A stretch of DNA of 64,000 nt from Pseudohongiella spirulinae (GCF_001444425.1 NZ_CP013189.1:1736001-1800000); one strand, 5' to 3'; numbered from the stretch's first letter, positions 38,824-50,627 are shown. Notes: generated from the letters alone by a model not told the origin. Numbers and translations are program-made.

Positions 38824-39654
38824 CTATAAAATTCGGATACCGTCAGCACTCAGATCAATAAGGCCATCCTTGTACAGGCGGCCGATGCATTTCTTGAAAG
38901 CCGCCTTGCTCATGCCCAGTGTCTGCTCTATCAATTTCGGATCTGATTTGTCGTGCAGCGGTGCAAATCCATCCTGTTGACGCAGATATCGCATGATAGT
39001 CTCAGCGTTTTTGTCGAGCCTGTCATCCCGACTCTGCAAACTCAGATCGATCTTGCCATCGGGGCGCACATGCTTGATATAACCCCTGAGACTCTGACCA
39101 AAACTCAATCGCTGATTGACGTCAGATTTATGCAGCAAGCCCCAATGACTGTGATTGATGATAGCCTTGTAACCCAGATCTGTGCTGTTAGCTATAGTGA
39201 GAGACACGGCCTGACCAGCCCGGAATCGATGCGGCCGATCATCATCCAGGAATTTGTCAATTTTGGAAGATGCGACAATCCGCCCATGTACCCGGTCGAC
39301 GTACAAATAAACCAGACAGGACTGGCCGACCTTCATGGGTTTGTGTTGTTCGGGATATGGAACCAGCAGGTCCTTCTCCAGCCCCCAATCCAGAAACGCA
39401 CCGGCGTTATTGACATCCACTACCGTTAAAAAGGCAAACTCACCCACCATGGCCAGGGGAATACGGGTAGTGGCGATCAATCGGTCATCACTGTCCAGAT
39501 AAAGAAACACACTGATTTCCGCGCCGACTGTCAGTGACGCCGGCAGGTGCCGGCGCGGTAACAAAACCTTGCCGAGATTTCCCGCATCCACATAGGCGCC
39601 CATATCGGACAATTCGGAAACTCGCAGGGTGTAGCGTTTGCCAAGTTGAATCAT
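38824..39654 (-). CDS. CvfB/YitL-family S1-like RNA-binding protein
   Basis: 276 residues with three S1-like beta-barrels in tandem (about 1-60, 65-135 and 145-210) and a C-terminal winged-helix (ETIMRYLRQQDGFAPLHDKS, then MSKAAFKKCIGRLYKDGLI). This is the CvfB architecture; in Staphylococcus CvfB binds RNA and affects virulence gene expression. In gammaproteobacteria its role is not settled. ATG 39654 (reading MIQLGKRYTL) is preferred over an upstream TTG. The tRNA-Pro terminator lies upstream. Confidence 0.85.
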   Translation of the reverse strand: MIQLGKRYTLRVSELSDMGAYVDAGNLGKVLLPRRHLPASLTVGAEISVFLYLDSDDRLIATTRIPLAMVGEFAFLTVVDVNNAGAFLDWGLEKDLLVPYPEQHKPMKVGQSCLVYLYVDRVHGRIVASSKIDKFLDDDRPHRFRAGQAVSLTIANSTDLGYKAIINHSHWGLLHKSDVNQRLSFGQSLRGYIKHVRPDGKIDLSLQSRDDRLDKNAETIMRYLRQQDGFAPLHDKSDPKLIEQTLGMSKAAFKKCIGRLYKDGLIDLSADGIRIL

Positions 39655-39696
39655 TGTGGTGAACCCGCACCTCTGAAACAAGGAACCGCAGAAAGC

Positions 39697-39722
39697 AAAA
39701 CAGCGACCTGAGTCGCTGTTTT
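39697..39722. terminator. Intrinsic terminator of tRNA-Pro (bidirectional form)
   Basis: AAAACAGCGAC (39697-39707) and GTCGCTGTTTT (39712-39722) form an 11-bp perfect stem with a 4-base loop (CTGA). It lies 12 bases past the tRNA 3' end on the minus strand. Confidence 0.75.
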
Positions 39723-39734
39723 ACATAAAGAAAT

Positions 39735-39811
39735 TGGTCGGAACGGCAGGATTTGAACCTGCGACCCCCACACCCCCAGTGTGGTGCGCTACCAGACTGC
39801 GCTACGCCCCG
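39735..39811 (-). tRNA. tRNA-Pro (anticodon GGG)
   Basis: 77 bases with CCA encoded. The acceptor stem CGGGGCG pairs with CGTTCCG, with two G-U pairs. The D arm is GCGC..GCGC. The anticodon stem CCACA/TGTGG holds the loop CTGGGGG, so the anticodon is GGG. The T arm is GCAGG TTCAAAT CCTGC. It forms a single-gene transcription unit with its own promoter and terminator. Confidence 0.95.
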
Positions 39812-39826
39812 AAAAGCCAGAGCGGC

Positions 39827-39854
39827 ATTATACTTGCCCTGCGCCGGCATGCAA
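39827..39854 (-). promoter_or_regulatory. Promoter of tRNA-Pro
   Basis: On the minus strand TTGCAT (39854-39849), a 16-base spacer and a perfect TATAAT (39832-39827) end 15 bases upstream of the tRNA 5' end. The bases after the -10 are GC-rich (GCCGC), as in stringently controlled stable-RNA promoters. Confidence 0.7.
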
Positions 39855-39899
39855 GTAGATGTACCGATAAAAGCGTTCTTAAACAGAACTCTTAAACAG

Positions 39900-39934
39900 A
39901 AAAAGGCGGCCCGGGGGGAACAGGCCGCCTTTTT
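39900..39934. terminator. Intrinsic terminator of the TonB receptor gene
   Basis: AAAAAGGCGGCC (39900-39911) and GGCCGCCTTTTT (39923-39934) form a 12-bp perfect stem with an 11-base loop. It is 40 bases beyond the receptor stop on the minus strand and would also work from the other side. Confidence 0.85.
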
Positions 39935-39973
39935 ACTGTATTGATTACAGCTGCCTATACAACTGCATACACA

Positions 39974-42883
39974 TTACATGTCAAATGTAACGCGACCATA
40001 TACCATACGTCCTGTCGGATCATACAGAATGGACTCCATACCACCGAGCATGGGCACTTTCTGAGGCAAACGATCGAACAGGTTACGGGCACCAATGGTG
40101 AAGGAGAACTCACCACCCAGCGCCTCTACACCGCGGTAGTTGTAGCTGGCGTCGGTGATGGTTGAAGCACGCAGTGTGTCTACCTCGCGGTAATTGCTGA
40201 ACGGCAGAAGCCGCTGGAATGAGAACTTGCTGGCATCAAACACCATGTCATCAATGTATCGAACCAGCACGTTAGCGCTGTGGTTACCACGAGACCAGCC
40301 CAAACGGGCGTTAGCCTTCCATTCCGGCATGGGTGGTACCGCACCAGTCAGGTTGTTCTGCAATCCTTTTGCCTCAACAACCGGCCGCTCAGGTGACAAC
40401 TGATAGGTATAGCTATCCACATAAGTGGCATCCAGACCTACCGTAAAGGTGCCCCAGTCTCTGACATCAAACTGATAGGAGGTCTTCAGATCGATAGCCT
40501 TGACCAGCATCTTTGAAGCGTTGCTGGAACTGCTGATGATGCGATCAATCTGGGCCATATTGTTCGGATCACGCTGAATGCGCTTATCCGACGCCGGATT
40601 GGCGTTCCAGGCAGCTACCTGAGCCAGTGTCGGCAGTCCAGGGCCCGAGAACCCGGTCTGTTGCTGGAAGTTAAAGAAATCGGCAGCCAGAATATCAGCC
40701 GTTGTTGAGCTGATGATTCGGTCGACGAAGTCCGTCTCGCTCCAATCTACACTGATGCTCAAGCCATCAATAGGATCGATGGTGATACCAAAAGACTGGG
40801 TATCAGCCGATTCCGGCACCAGGTTCGGGTTACCCTGTGAACAGTTCGCAGTAAATGCAGCGAATGTTGTAAAGGGGTCAGCTACGTTGGTCAGACCACA
40901 GGACTGAGGAGCATTGAGCTGGTTCAATGACGGTGCAATAAATGAGGTGCCTTTTGTTGCCCGAAGAGTCAGCCAGTCAGTCGGGATATAAACCAGACCG
41001 TACTTGGGATCAGTAGAGGACTGGCCCGTGCTGTAAGACTCATCACGGACCGCGACCTGTGCTTCCAGGTTATCCAGAATCGGCAGCGACAGTTCCGCAA
41101 AGTAAGCATCTACTGTACGTCCATCGCGGACCGGGAACAGTTGCGTACCGATAAACACATCACCAGTCAGGCTGTGCAGACTTGGGGTGTTGTCAAAGCG
41201 ATCTTCCCGATATTGGTAACCAAATGCCGCGCCGATCTGGCCACCGGGCAACTCGAAACCACCGGGCGCAATCACGCCGTTTATGACCAGATCAAAGGTC
41301 TGCAGGGAGTCCACATCGTTGACGCGGTTCTGCAGGTAGGTTGAATCAGCAACTTCCTGGGTGTTCAATGTAGACGGGTCAGTGGACACAAATGGATTGA
41401 AACACGATGCCCGATCATTCGCCACATCGCAATTCAATCCGTCGGTCAGAGCACTCAGACTGAAGTTATTGGCGAGACTTCGGTCTGTGTGACGTGTGTA
41501 CATATAAGTCGCGGAGCCTTCCCAGCCTTCCAGGACGGGTACAGTGAAGTCGGCACGCAGCGCTGTGCGCCAGCCACCAATCTCACCGGCGCCTACAGTT
41601 GCACCATCTGGTCCCAGTTGAGACGGCAAAGTACCGTGTTTACCCCAGGGACGCCAGGATGCGAACAACACATCCTCATTAAATGGAATGCCGCTGTTTG
41701 CATCGGCTGCACGTATCACGTTGCCATTACCATCACGATCCGGCACGCCGTCACCATTGGCATCAACGGCATAGAGCTGGTTGCCATTGGCATCACGCGC
41801 CGGGAACGGGTTGCCCGGAATTTCTCCGCGAACCGGCGGCAGCTCACCCACACGTCCACCCGGGTTAGAGGGCGAACCACGGTTATATGACCAGCGTTTG
41901 AACAATCCCCACTGCGCAGACAGAGTCAAATCAGAGCTGACATCATACTGGGCGCTGGCAAATGCCTGTGCAGTATCCTGCGCCGCCCGAAAATCCCAGA
42001 ACTCACCAAAGTCATACCAGCACTGTCCACCAAATGTGAAGCCATTAGGGTTGTTGCCCATCTGGGTCGGATCTTCGCGGGTACCGCCACAGTTCGGATC
42101 AGAAATTGTGCGATATGCGCCGGTCAGGTTGCCACTGGCATCACGCACGGGCACGCGGTAGCGACCCGGGTTAGGCGTGCTGGATGAGGTCAGTCCGGCA
42201 TTAAAGTTGTCGGGACGATCGATCATTTTCAAACGACCATTGGTGCGGTATTCACCAGCCACTACCAGGTCTATGCCATTCCATTCAGTACCGGCCAGCA
42301 GGCTGAACTGATCGTCGGTATAGTCGCCGCGATCATCACCCTGGCGATAAGCTTCCAGCCGCACACCGTCGTAAGATTTGCGCGGCACGAAGTTGACAAC
42401 CCCTGCCACGGCCTGGGAGCCATAGAGTGCGGCTGCACCATCAGTAACGATGTCCATGCGGGCGATGGCGATCTGGGGCAAGAATGTGTTCACGTTTGTG
42501 CCTATCACACGCATGCCATCAACCAGATTCAACGTTGCGCCTGATCCAAGGCCGCGCAGGTTAATTGATGTGGCAGTGCTGGAGGCACCTGTCAATGAGT
42601 TTTGGGTAATGGTGGAACCCTGGTTGAAACTCAGGTTATGGATCACGTCACCCATATTGGGTGTGCCTTCCACAGCGATGTCTTCTGCAGTGACTTGCAG
42701 AATCGGTGAAGCCGCCTGGAATCCCTCAGAGCGACGAATGAAGGAACCAGTTACTACAACTTCTTCAACTTCGGGTGTCTGCTGGGCAATCGCTGAGCCA
42801 GCCGGTAGCATCAGACTACTGGCAATTGCAACGTACAACAGCTTACGGACGGGCTTGTGGGTAGTTTCATTAACAAACTTCAT
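39974..42883 (-). CDS. TonB-dependent outer-membrane receptor
   Basis: 969 residues. The signal peptide ends near AGSAIAQ (about residue 34). A TonB box follows (EVEEVVVTGS), then the plug domain (SINLRGLGSGATLNLVDGMR, IVTDGAAALYGSQAVAGVVN) and a long 22-strand-type barrel ending in VYGRVTFDM with the terminal aromatic-x-hydrophobic pattern. At about residues 364-395 an inserted loop has Asp/Asn/Gly-rich DANGDGVPDRDGNGN, a type-3 thrombospondin or EF-hand-like calcium motif. The family imports siderophores, vitamin B12, sugars or peptides; the substrate cannot be named. No transport genes flank it. A strong terminator follows. Confidence 0.94.
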   Translation of the reverse strand: MKFVNETTHKPVRKLLYVAIASSLMLPAGSAIAQQTPEVEEVVVTGSFIRRSEGFQAASPILQVTAEDIAVEGTPNMGDVIHNLSFNQGSTITQNSLTGASSTATSINLRGLGSGATLNLVDGMRVIGTNVNTFLPQIAIARMDIVTDGAAALYGSQAVAGVVNFVPRKSYDGVRLEAYRQGDDRGDYTDDQFSLLAGTEWNGIDLVVAGEYRTNGRLKMIDRPDNFNAGLTSSSTPNPGRYRVPVRDASGNLTGAYRTISDPNCGGTREDPTQMGNNPNGFTFGGQCWYDFGEFWDFRAAQDTAQAFASAQYDVSSDLTLSAQWGLFKRWSYNRGSPSNPGGRVGELPPVRGEIPGNPFPARDANGNQLYAVDANGDGVPDRDGNGNVIRAADANSGIPFNEDVLFASWRPWGKHGTLPSQLGPDGATVGAGEIGGWRTALRADFTVPVLEGWEGSATYMYTRHTDRSLANNFSLSALTDGLNCDVANDRASCFNPFVSTDPSTLNTQEVADSTYLQNRVNDVDSLQTFDLVINGVIAPGGFELPGGQIGAAFGYQYREDRFDNTPSLHSLTGDVFIGTQLFPVRDGRTVDAYFAELSLPILDNLEAQVAVRDESYSTGQSSTDPKYGLVYIPTDWLTLRATKGTSFIAPSLNQLNAPQSCGLTNVADPFTTFAAFTANCSQGNPNLVPESADTQSFGITIDPIDGLSISVDWSETDFVDRIISSTTADILAADFFNFQQQTGFSGPGLPTLAQVAAWNANPASDKRIQRDPNNMAQIDRIISSSSNASKMLVKAIDLKTSYQFDVRDWGTFTVGLDATYVDSYTYQLSPERPVVEAKGLQNNLTGAVPPMPEWKANARLGWSRGNHSANVLVRYIDDMVFDASKFSFQRLLPFSNYREVDTLRASTITDASYNYRGVEALGGEFSFTIGARNLFDRLPQKVPMLGGMESILYDPTGRMVYGRVTFDM

Positions 42884-43163
42884 CTACGAACCTCTTGATA
42901 ATTATTATTTGAAACAAAGAGTCGTCGATGCTGAGACAATAGCCAACCCAGGCCTCTCCCGAAACCTGGTAGCCAACAACAAGCCTCAAACAGTGACATG
43001 CTTCTTTTTATTTTTACTGCTTAAGAAACGGCAACATGTAATCGCTGCCGCGAATGCAATATATCATTCGAGATGATGATGTAAAGATGAAATTTGTGAA
43101 AAGCGGAAAAACATTTAGAGCAATCGCTCGAAACAACATGTAGCAGTCTCGCTAACAAAGTAA

Positions 43164-43520
43164 TCAGAGCAGAGCGATAGCTTCCTCCAGCGCCCTGATC
43201 ATCTCCCTGAGTTCGGCTTTTTCAACTGCAGCACCGGAGGGTTGGCTGTGCTGCCCGCTCATCTGCTGACGGGCACCGCCAATCGTGAAGCCCTGATCGT
43301 ACAACAGGGATTTGATCTGACGGATCAGCAGGACATCTTCACGCTGATAATAGCGACGATTGCCTCGTCGCTTGACTGGCTTAAGCTGCGGGAACTCCTG
43401 TTCCCAATAACGCAGCACATGCGGCTTGACCGTGCACAACTCCCCCACCTCGCCAATGGTGAAGTAGCGTTTGGAAGGAATCGGTGGCAGATCCTGGGCC
43501 TGACTACTGGCTTCCGGCAT
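43164..43520 (-). CDS. MerR-family transcriptional regulator
   Basis: 118 residues. The winged-helix domain has [26 protein letters not shown] and [20 protein letters not shown], followed by a coiled helix and a short C-terminal tail without metal-binding cysteines. It is the MerR-like protein conserved after ihfA in the pheST-ihfA operon of many gammaproteobacteria; its regulon is not known. Its start overlaps the end of ihfA by 17 bases. Confidence 0.92.
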   Translation of the reverse strand: MPEASSQAQDLPPIPSKRYFTIGEVGELCTVKPHVLRYWEQEFPQLKPVKRRGNRRYYQREDVLLIRQIKSLLYDQGFTIGGARQQMSGQHSQPSGAAVEKAELREMIRALEEAIALL

Positions 43521-43809
43521 ATTTTTCTACCCGCGCCTTCAGCTTCTGGCCAGGACGGAATGTCACAACACGACGCGCCTTGATGGGGATCTCTTCACCG
43601 GTTTTTGGATTCCGGCCCGGACGCTGCTTTTTATCCCGCAGGTCAAAGTTGCCAAAACCAGAGAGTTTAACCTGCTCATTACTCTCCAGAGCAAGACGAA
43701 TCTCCTCGAAAAAAAGCTCAACCAGCTCTTTGGCCTCGCGTTTGTTGACACCTAATTCGTCAAACAGACGTTCCGCCATTTCTGCTTTTGTCAGCGCCCC
43801 TTTCTCCAT
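43504..43809 (-). CDS. ihfA: Integration host factor alpha subunit
   Basis: 101-residue DNA-bending HU/IHF protein, partner of IhfB encoded at 58.5 kb. It has [29 protein letters not shown] and the DNA-arm signature [18 protein letters not shown]. The start is taken as ATG 43809, two bases after the pheT stop, because AAGGA lies 8 bases upstream; an in-frame TTG two codons earlier is less likely. Placement after pheT is the classical arrangement. Confidence 0.97.
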   Translation of the reverse strand: MEKGALTKAEMAERLFDELGVNKREAKELVELFFEEIRLALESNEQVKLSGFGNFDLRDKKQRPGRNPKTGEEIPIKARRVVTFRPGQKLKARVEKYAGSQ

Positions 43810-43811
43810 GC

Positions 43812-46196
43812 TCAATTCCTTAAACTTGCATTAAATTTGTCTTGCAGGCCTTTGACACAACGATCAATTATCACATTGATATCAGAGTCATCTAGAGTGC
43901 GCGAAGGATGTTGCCAGGTCAAGCCTATTGCAACACTTTTTTTATCATTATCAAGCTTATCGCCTTGATAAACATCAAATATTCGCATATCAATCAGATA
44001 TTCCCCGGCCAGCTCGCGTAAACAGGCCTCAATCTCACCAACCGGCAACTGTCTATCAACTACCAGCGCCAGATCACGGCCAACCTCGGGATAACGCGAC
44101 AAGGGCTCAAACGCCGGGACGGGCGCTCTGGAGACTGCCGCCAGATCCAGCTCGAACAGAAACACTTTGTCGTTCAGATCCAGCTGCCGCTGCAGGCGTG
44201 GATCAAGTGTACCCATATGCCCCACAAGCTGGCCGTCCAGAATGATCCGGGCACACTGGCCGGCGTGCAGGGCCGGATGATTGCCAGGTTCAAAACGGCA
44301 GCGCAACAGCGCACCACCGACCGACAATACGGCTTCCACATCACCTTTCAAATCGTAAAAATCCAGCGGCTCGCGAGCATGCGACCAGTCTTTCGGAAAG
44401 CGGCTGCCATACATCAGCCCAGCCAGCCGTTCCGGCTGCTTGATGGACTGCCCGTCATCCAGAAACACCTGCCCGGTTTCAAACAGACGCACGCGATGCT
44501 GTTGACGATTAACATTGCGCTGCAAGGTGGACAGCAGACCTGGCCAGAGACTGGTGCGCATGACCGCCATATCTGCAGAGATCGGATTCTGCAGAGCAAC
44601 TGCAGCCGGTTCAGGCTGAATCAGCTGCTGCAGACCCGGTTCAACAAAACTGTAGGTAATAACTTGCTGGTAACCCGCCGCGACCAGCCGCTCACGCAGA
44701 CGTGACAGCGGCACCTGCGTCTCGCTGGTCTCGGGAATACGCATGCGCATACCCGGACGAGTGACCGGCAGTCGCTCGTAGCCATACACCCGGGCAACCT
44801 CTTCAATCAGGTCAGCCTCGATGCTCAGGTCGAAGCGGAACGAGGGAATGTCAAAAATCAACTCGTTTTCGGAACGACTTACAAGAGTCACACCTAAGCC
44901 GTTAAGTATGTTGATTATTTCATCATCTTCAAGTGACATGCCCAATACTTTGGCCAACCTGTCAGGACGCAGACTGATCTCGCGGGCAGAAGGCACCTGA
45001 CCGTTGTTGACTGTTACGGGACCCGGTTTGCCACCGGCAACGGAAATTAACAATTCAGTTGCGCGTTCGATTGCCAGAGTCTGCAGATTGTAATCAACAC
45101 CGCGTTCGTAGCGATGTGAAGAATCAGTATGAAGACCATAGCGCCGGGCCCGCCCGGCAACTGCCAGCGCATCGAAACAGGCGCACTCCAGAAACACATG
45201 GCGGGTCTGTTCGCTGACACCGCTATGCTCGCCGCCCATGATTCCGGCCAGCGCCAGAGGGCCAGTGCTATCAGTGATCAGCAAGGTATCGGTATCCGGC
45301 TGCACAACCTTGCCGTCCAGCAATGTGATCTGCTCCTGACCGTCGGCCATACGGACCACAATGCCGTCCTGCAGACGCTCCAGATCAAAGGCATGCATGG
45401 GCTGCCCCAGTTCCAGCAGTACGTAGTTGGTGACATCCACCACCGGATCAATGCTGCGCAGGCCGCAGCGGCGAAGCTTTTCCTGCATCCAGAGCGGAGT
45501 AGTCGCACTGACATCCACATCACGAATGACTCGCCCAAGGTAACGAGTACAGGCGTCCGGCGCATCGATGCGAACCGGGAAGGTATCGTCAATCTGTGCC
45601 GGGACGTTACTGTTGATGATTTCCTTGAAGGGCTGATTATTCAGCGTAGCTATCTCCCGTGCCAGCCCGCGGATACTCAGGCAGTCACCTCGATTGGGCG
45701 TCAGATCCAGCTCGAAATAGATGTCATCGAGCTGCAGGTAATCCCGGACGTTCTCCCCCACAGGCGCATCGGCAGGCAGCGGCAGCAGACCATCGGAAGA
45801 TTCAGCCATGCCCAGTTCCTCGGCAGAACACAGCATCCCGTGAGATTCGACACCACGCAGGCGCGCCTTTTTGATCGCGAAAGTCTTACCATCTTTGCCC
45901 GGCAACTGTGCGCCAATGGTGGCATAGGGAACACGCATGCCGGTCACCACATTAGGCGCACCACACACCACCTGGTGGATCTGGCTGCCATCATTAACCT
46001 GACAGACACGGAGCTTGTCAGCATCGGGGTGAGGCTGAACATCCTGTACCTCGGCAACAACAATACCGCTGAAGTCGGCAGCCACCGCCTCACTGGCATC
46101 GACTTCCAGGCCAGCCATTGTCAGCTGGTGTACCAGGGCATCGGGGTCCAATGGCAGATCCAGCCACTCGCGTATCCATTGTTTTGTGAAAATCAT
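43812..46196 (-). CDS. pheT: Phenylalanine-tRNA ligase beta subunit
   Basis: 794 residues, usual length. In order: a tRNA-binding OB domain (about 40-150), the B3/B4 editing domain (about 210-390, HAFDLERL), the B5 domains and the catalytic-like core, and the C-terminal FDX-ACB anticodon-binding domain (about 700-794, [15 protein letters not shown]). It forms the (alpha-beta)2 PheRS with PheS. 41 bases separate it from pheS; its stop is 2 bases from ihfA. Confidence 0.97.
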   Translation of the reverse strand: MIFTKQWIREWLDLPLDPDALVHQLTMAGLEVDASEAVAADFSGIVVAEVQDVQPHPDADKLRVCQVNDGSQIHQVVCGAPNVVTGMRVPYATIGAQLPGKDGKTFAIKKARLRGVESHGMLCSAEELGMAESSDGLLPLPADAPVGENVRDYLQLDDIYFELDLTPNRGDCLSIRGLAREIATLNNQPFKEIINSNVPAQIDDTFPVRIDAPDACTRYLGRVIRDVDVSATTPLWMQEKLRRCGLRSIDPVVDVTNYVLLELGQPMHAFDLERLQDGIVVRMADGQEQITLLDGKVVQPDTDTLLITDSTGPLALAGIMGGEHSGVSEQTRHVFLECACFDALAVAGRARRYGLHTDSSHRYERGVDYNLQTLAIERATELLISVAGGKPGPVTVNNGQVPSAREISLRPDRLAKVLGMSLEDDEIINILNGLGVTLVSRSENELIFDIPSFRFDLSIEADLIEEVARVYGYERLPVTRPGMRMRIPETSETQVPLSRLRERLVAAGYQQVITYSFVEPGLQQLIQPEPAAVALQNPISADMAVMRTSLWPGLLSTLQRNVNRQQHRVRLFETGQVFLDDGQSIKQPERLAGLMYGSRFPKDWSHAREPLDFYDLKGDVEAVLSVGGALLRCRFEPGNHPALHAGQCARIILDGQLVGHMGTLDPRLQRQLDLNDKVFLFELDLAAVSRAPVPAFEPLSRYPEVGRDLALVVDRQLPVGEIEACLRELAGEYLIDMRIFDVYQGDKLDNDKKSVAIGLTWQHPSRTLDDSDINVIIDRCVKGLQDKFNASLRN

Positions 46197-46237
46197 AATT
46201 ATCAGCTCTTACAAACAGCTTTCTAAAAATCCTGCAA

Positions 46238-47281
<1,044 letters not shown>

Positions 47282-47308
47282 TTATTCCGCTATGCCATGA
47301 ATGTACAA

Positions 47309-47341
47309 AGCCGGCACGGGCACATTGATCCCGAACCGGCT
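47309..47341 (-). terminator. Hairpin in the rplT-pheS gap (terminator or attenuator)
   Basis: On the minus strand AGCCGGTTCGGG (47341-47330) pairs with CCCGTGCCGGCT (47320-47309), 11 pairs with one mismatch, over a 9-base loop. TTTGTACATT follows, a weak U-tract. It would reduce read-through into pheST. No phenylalanine-rich leader peptide like E. coli pheM was found next to it. Confidence 0.5.
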
Positions 47342-47368
47342 CTGCAGGAAAATTACCGCGTTGTGGAC

Positions 47369-47725
47369 TTATGCCAGGGCTGCTTTAGCCTGATTGACCA
47401 GTGCAGCAAACGCTGCCTTGTCATGCACAGCCAGATCGGCCATTACACGACGATCCACGGCAATATTAGCTTTCTTCAAGCCAGCAATCATCTGGCTGTA
47501 GGTCATTCCGTTCGCACGAGCCTGTGCGTTGATACGGGTAATCCACAGCGAGCGGAATACACGCTTTTTCGCACGACGGTCACGGTAGGCGTACTGGCCG
47601 GCTTTGATAACCGCCTGGAACGCTACGCGATAGACACGACTACGGGCACCATAATAACCCTTAGCCTGCTTCAGAATTTTTTTGTGACGGCGACGCGCCG
47701 TTACGCCACGTTTAACTCGGGCCAT
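47369..47725 (-). CDS. rplT: 50S ribosomal protein L20
   Basis: 118-residue basic r-protein, essential for early 50S assembly. It has the typical [20 protein letters not shown] start and the [20 protein letters not shown] block. In E. coli L20 represses its own operon by binding the rpmI leader. It lies 24 bases after rpmI. Confidence 0.98.
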   Translation of the reverse strand: MARVKRGVTARRRHKKILKQAKGYYGARSRVYRVAFQAVIKAGQYAYRDRRAKKRVFRSLWITRINAQARANGMTYSQMIAGLKKANIAVDRRVMADLAVHDKAAFAALVNQAKAALA

Positions 47726-47749
47726 ATCAGTCTCCTAAATCCGCTGGGG

Positions 47750-47944
47750 TTACACTTTACGCAGCATACGATCGATCAACGGCTTGTCGCAGGCAGATAC
47801 CAGCGATGTGCCGCGCAGATGACGTTTGCGCTTGGTGGTCATTTTGGTCAGGATATGGCTCTTGTTGGCGCTTTTGCACTTCCAGCCAGAGGCTGTCTTT
47901 TTGAAGCGCTTGGAAGCACCGCTATGGGTCTTCATCTTGCTCAT
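47750..47944 (-). CDS. rpmI: 50S ribosomal protein L35
   Basis: 64-residue r-protein with [18 protein letters not shown] and the C-terminal [12 protein letters not shown] 47944 is chosen because it gives the family length and CGGAG lies 8 bases upstream; a 10-codon upstream extension is unlikely. It sits between infC and rplT, the standard order. Confidence 0.97.
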   Translation of the reverse strand: MSKMKTHSGASKRFKKTASGWKCKSANKSHILTKMTTKRKRHLRGTSLVSACDKPLIDRMLRKV

Positions 47945-47998
47945 TACTGCAACTCCGCATTTATCAGCCATCACTGGCGATACAGGTTAAGATAAATA

Positions 47999-48022
47999 AA
48001 ATCCTGAAACCGATCAGGATTT
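47999..48022 (-). terminator. Hairpin at the infC stop codon
   Basis: On the minus strand AAATCCTGA (48022-48014, containing the infC stop) pairs with TCAGGATTT (48007-47999) over a 6-base loop, followed by TATTTATC. It may be a weak terminator or part of the leader through which L20 controls rpmI-rplT. Confidence 0.45.
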
Positions 48023-48553
48023 CTTCTTTTTCGTCGGCGCCAGAACCATAACGGCCTGACGACCTTCCATCTTGGGCTCTTGTTCAACCACACCGTATTC
48101 CTCAAGATCTTTGCGGATACGGTTCAGCAACTCCAATCCAAGATGCTGATGGGCCATTTCCCGGCCGCGGTACCGAAGTGATACCTTGGCCTTGTCCCCA
48201 TCAGTCAGGAAACGTATCAGGTTGCGTAGTTTTACCTGATAATCTCCCTCTTCCGTCCCTGGTCGAAACTTTATTTCTTTCAGTTGAGTCTTACGCTGTT
48301 TCTTTTTACTGGCAGCCTTTTGCTTCTTGATATCGAAGATATGCTTGCCGTAGTCCATGATCTTGCAGACCGGAGGCTCTGCGTCCGGCGCGATCAACAC
48401 CAGGTCCAGTTTAGCCTCCGCCGCTTCGGCGCGGGCCTCTTCTATGGTCACAATGCCTTTTTGCTCACCATCGGCGAGAACCAGACGCACTTCCGTGGCG
48501 TCGATATTTTCATTGATGACCGGTTTCCTGGAACTACTCTTCATATTTGACAG
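48014..48553 (-). CDS. infC: Translation initiation factor IF-3 (probable CTG start)
   Basis: IF-3 keeps 30S subunits free and rejects wrong start codons. N-domain [21 protein letters not shown], linker near [21 protein letters not shown]-domain [18 protein letters not shown] and [17 protein letters not shown]; about 179 residues. The only strong ribosome site, AGGAGAG (48566-48560), is 17 bases before ATG 48544 but 8 bases before CTG 48553. Rare start codons are the norm for infC (AUU in many bacteria) because IF-3 represses its own translation through them, so CTG is the likelier start; the ATG three codons downstream is the alternative. It lies 24 bases after thrS. Confidence 0.93.
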   Translation of the reverse strand: MSNMKSSSRKPVINENIDATEVRLVLADGEQKGIVTIEEARAEAAEAKLDLVLIAPDAEPPVCKIMDYGKHIFDIKKQKAASKKKQRKTQLKEIKFRPGTEEGDYQVKLRNLIRFLTDGDKAKVSLRYRGREMAHQHLGLELLNRIRKDLEEYGVVEQEPKMEGRQAVMVLAPTKKKKS

Positions 48554-48577
48554 CGTCTTCTCTCCTGTAAAAATTCC

Positions 48578-50500
48578 TCATTCAGCGCCAGTGCGCCCGA
48601 ACCGGGCAACAGCGGCAGCCATATGCTCGGCAAATGCCTCAATTGTCATGACTCCGAGGTCTTCACCTTCACGGGTACGCACAGCAATCCGGTTATTTTC
48701 CATCTCCCGATCGCCGACTACCAGCATAAATGGCACTTTCTGAATAGTGTGCTCGCGGATTTTAAAGCCGATCTTCTCATTTCTCAAGTCCGCACTGACA
48801 CGAAAACCCTTTTCTGCCAGTATTTTACGTACTTTTTCACAATATTCAGCCTGTTTGTCGGTAATATTGAGAATCACGGCCTGCTCGGGCGCCAGCCACA
48901 CTGGCAGCGCGCCGGCGTAATGTTCGATCAATACACCAATGAATCGTTCAAACGAACCGAGAATGGCCCGGTGCAACATGACTGGCACTTTTCGGCTGCC
49001 ATCTTCCGCCACGTACTGCGCACCCAAACGATCCGGCATTGAGAAATCCACCTGAATCGTGCCGCACTGCTGCACCCGACCCATACAGTCTTTTAATGAA
49101 AACTCAATCTTGGGACCATAAAAAGCACCCTCACCCGGCAACAGCTCCCACTTGAGACCACTGTTATCCAGCGCCTGGCGCAGAGCCTCCTCCGCCCGAT
49201 CCCAGATCTCGTCACTGCCAACGCGCTTTTCCGGGCGTGTAGAAAGACGCAAAATGATGTCGTCGAACCCAAAATCGCGATACACACCAAACAGCAGCTC
49301 CATAAAGGCCGCCACTTCGCTCTGGATATCATCTTCAGCACAGAAAATATGCGCGTCGTCCTGGGTAAAACTGCGCACACGCATCAAACCGTGCATGGAG
49401 CCTGACGGCTCGAAACGATGGCAGGAACCAAATTCCGCCAAACGTAAAGGCAGGTCACGGTAACTTTTCAGACCCTGATTAAACACCTGCACATGGCAGG
49501 GGCAATTCATGGGTTTGATGGCATACATGCGGGTTTCCGACTCAACACTGAACATTTCGTCGGCAAACTTATCCGCATGGCCTGACTTCTCCCACAGAGT
49601 ATAGTCAACCAGCTGCGGCGTGCGGATTTCCTGATAACCGTGTTCATTCTGCAGCTTCTGCATGTAGTGCTGGATTTCCTGGTAAATGGTCCAGCCTTTC
49701 GGATGCCAGAACACCATGCCCGGTGCTTCTTCCTGAAAGTGGAACAGGTCCAGCTTTTTGCCAATCTTGCGGTGGTCGCGTTTCTGCTGCTCTTCCAGGC
49801 GAAACAGATAATCAGCCAGCTGCTTTTTATCCGGCCAGGCAGTGCCATAAATGCGCTGCAGCATTTCATTATTGGAATCGCCGCGCCAGTAGGCACCCGC
49901 TACTGATGTCAGTTTGAAGGCTTTGAACTTGCCGGTGTTGGGCACATGCGGCCCACGACACAAGTCAATAAAATCGCCCTGACGATAAAAAGACAGCTCT
50001 TCATCACCCGGGATATCCCTGATGATCTGGACCTTGTACTTTTCGCCCATCTCCTCAAACATGGCGATTGCGTCGTCACGGCTCATGACCTCGCGGCTGA
50101 CCGGAAGGTTCTCCTTGACGATGTCTGACATGGCTTTTTCGATTTGTTCCAGATCTTCAGGCGTAAAGGCACGCTCAAAGGCGAAATCGTAGAAAAAGCC
50201 GTCTTCGATGACCGGCCCGATAGTAACCTGCGCCTCGGGAAACAATCGCTGAACCGCCTGTGCCATCAAATGCGCACACGAGTGTCGAATGATCTCCAGA
50301 CCTTCATCATCACGATCAGTCACAATGGCAAGGTCTGTATCCACATCAATGCGGTAAGAGGTATCTACCAGCGAACCGTTGACCCGGCCGGCAAGCGCGG
50401 CCTTGGCCAGGCCGGCACCAATGGATTCAGCCACCTGGGCTACTGTCACAGCCTGATCGAAGCTGCGCTGACTACCGTCGGGAAGAGTAATTACTGGCAT
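48578..50500 (-). CDS. thrS: Threonine-tRNA ligase
   Basis: 640 residues. TGS domain (about 1-62, [19 protein letters not shown]), editing domain with [16 protein letters not shown] and the zinc-type [14 protein letters not shown], class II core with [22 protein letters not shown] and [20 protein letters not shown], and the anticodon domain at the end. ATG 50500 is chosen for family length; the longer frame upstream reads through the tRNA-Val gene and is artefactual. There is no clear ribosome site before this ATG, which is odd for an essential gene and may indicate leader-based control. Confidence 0.97.
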   Translation of the reverse strand: MPVITLPDGSQRSFDQAVTVAQVAESIGAGLAKAALAGRVNGSLVDTSYRIDVDTDLAIVTDRDDEGLEIIRHSCAHLMAQAVQRLFPEAQVTIGPVIEDGFFYDFAFERAFTPEDLEQIEKAMSDIVKENLPVSREVMSRDDAIAMFEEMGEKYKVQIIRDIPGDEELSFYRQGDFIDLCRGPHVPNTGKFKAFKLTSVAGAYWRGDSNNEMLQRIYGTAWPDKKQLADYLFRLEEQQKRDHRKIGKKLDLFHFQEEAPGMVFWHPKGWTIYQEIQHYMQKLQNEHGYQEIRTPQLVDYTLWEKSGHADKFADEMFSVESETRMYAIKPMNCPCHVQVFNQGLKSYRDLPLRLAEFGSCHRFEPSGSMHGLMRVRSFTQDDAHIFCAEDDIQSEVAAFMELLFGVYRDFGFDDIILRLSTRPEKRVGSDEIWDRAEEALRQALDNSGLKWELLPGEGAFYGPKIEFSLKDCMGRVQQCGTIQVDFSMPDRLGAQYVAEDGSRKVPVMLHRAILGSFERFIGVLIEHYAGALPVWLAPEQAVILNITDKQAEYCEKVRKILAEKGFRVSADLRNEKIGFKIREHTIQKVPFMLVVGDREMENNRIAVRTREGEDLGVMTIEAFAEHMAAAVARFGRTGAE

Positions 50501-50550
50501 AGGAAAGAAAGTTTCAGAGTCCGGTTTACGATGTGGCACCCGCAGAGGAG

Positions 50551-50627
<77 letters not shown>

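Noticed and set aside
45129-46226. A 365-codon plus-strand open frame
   Set aside because: Antisense shadow of pheT; no family resemblance and no ribosome site.
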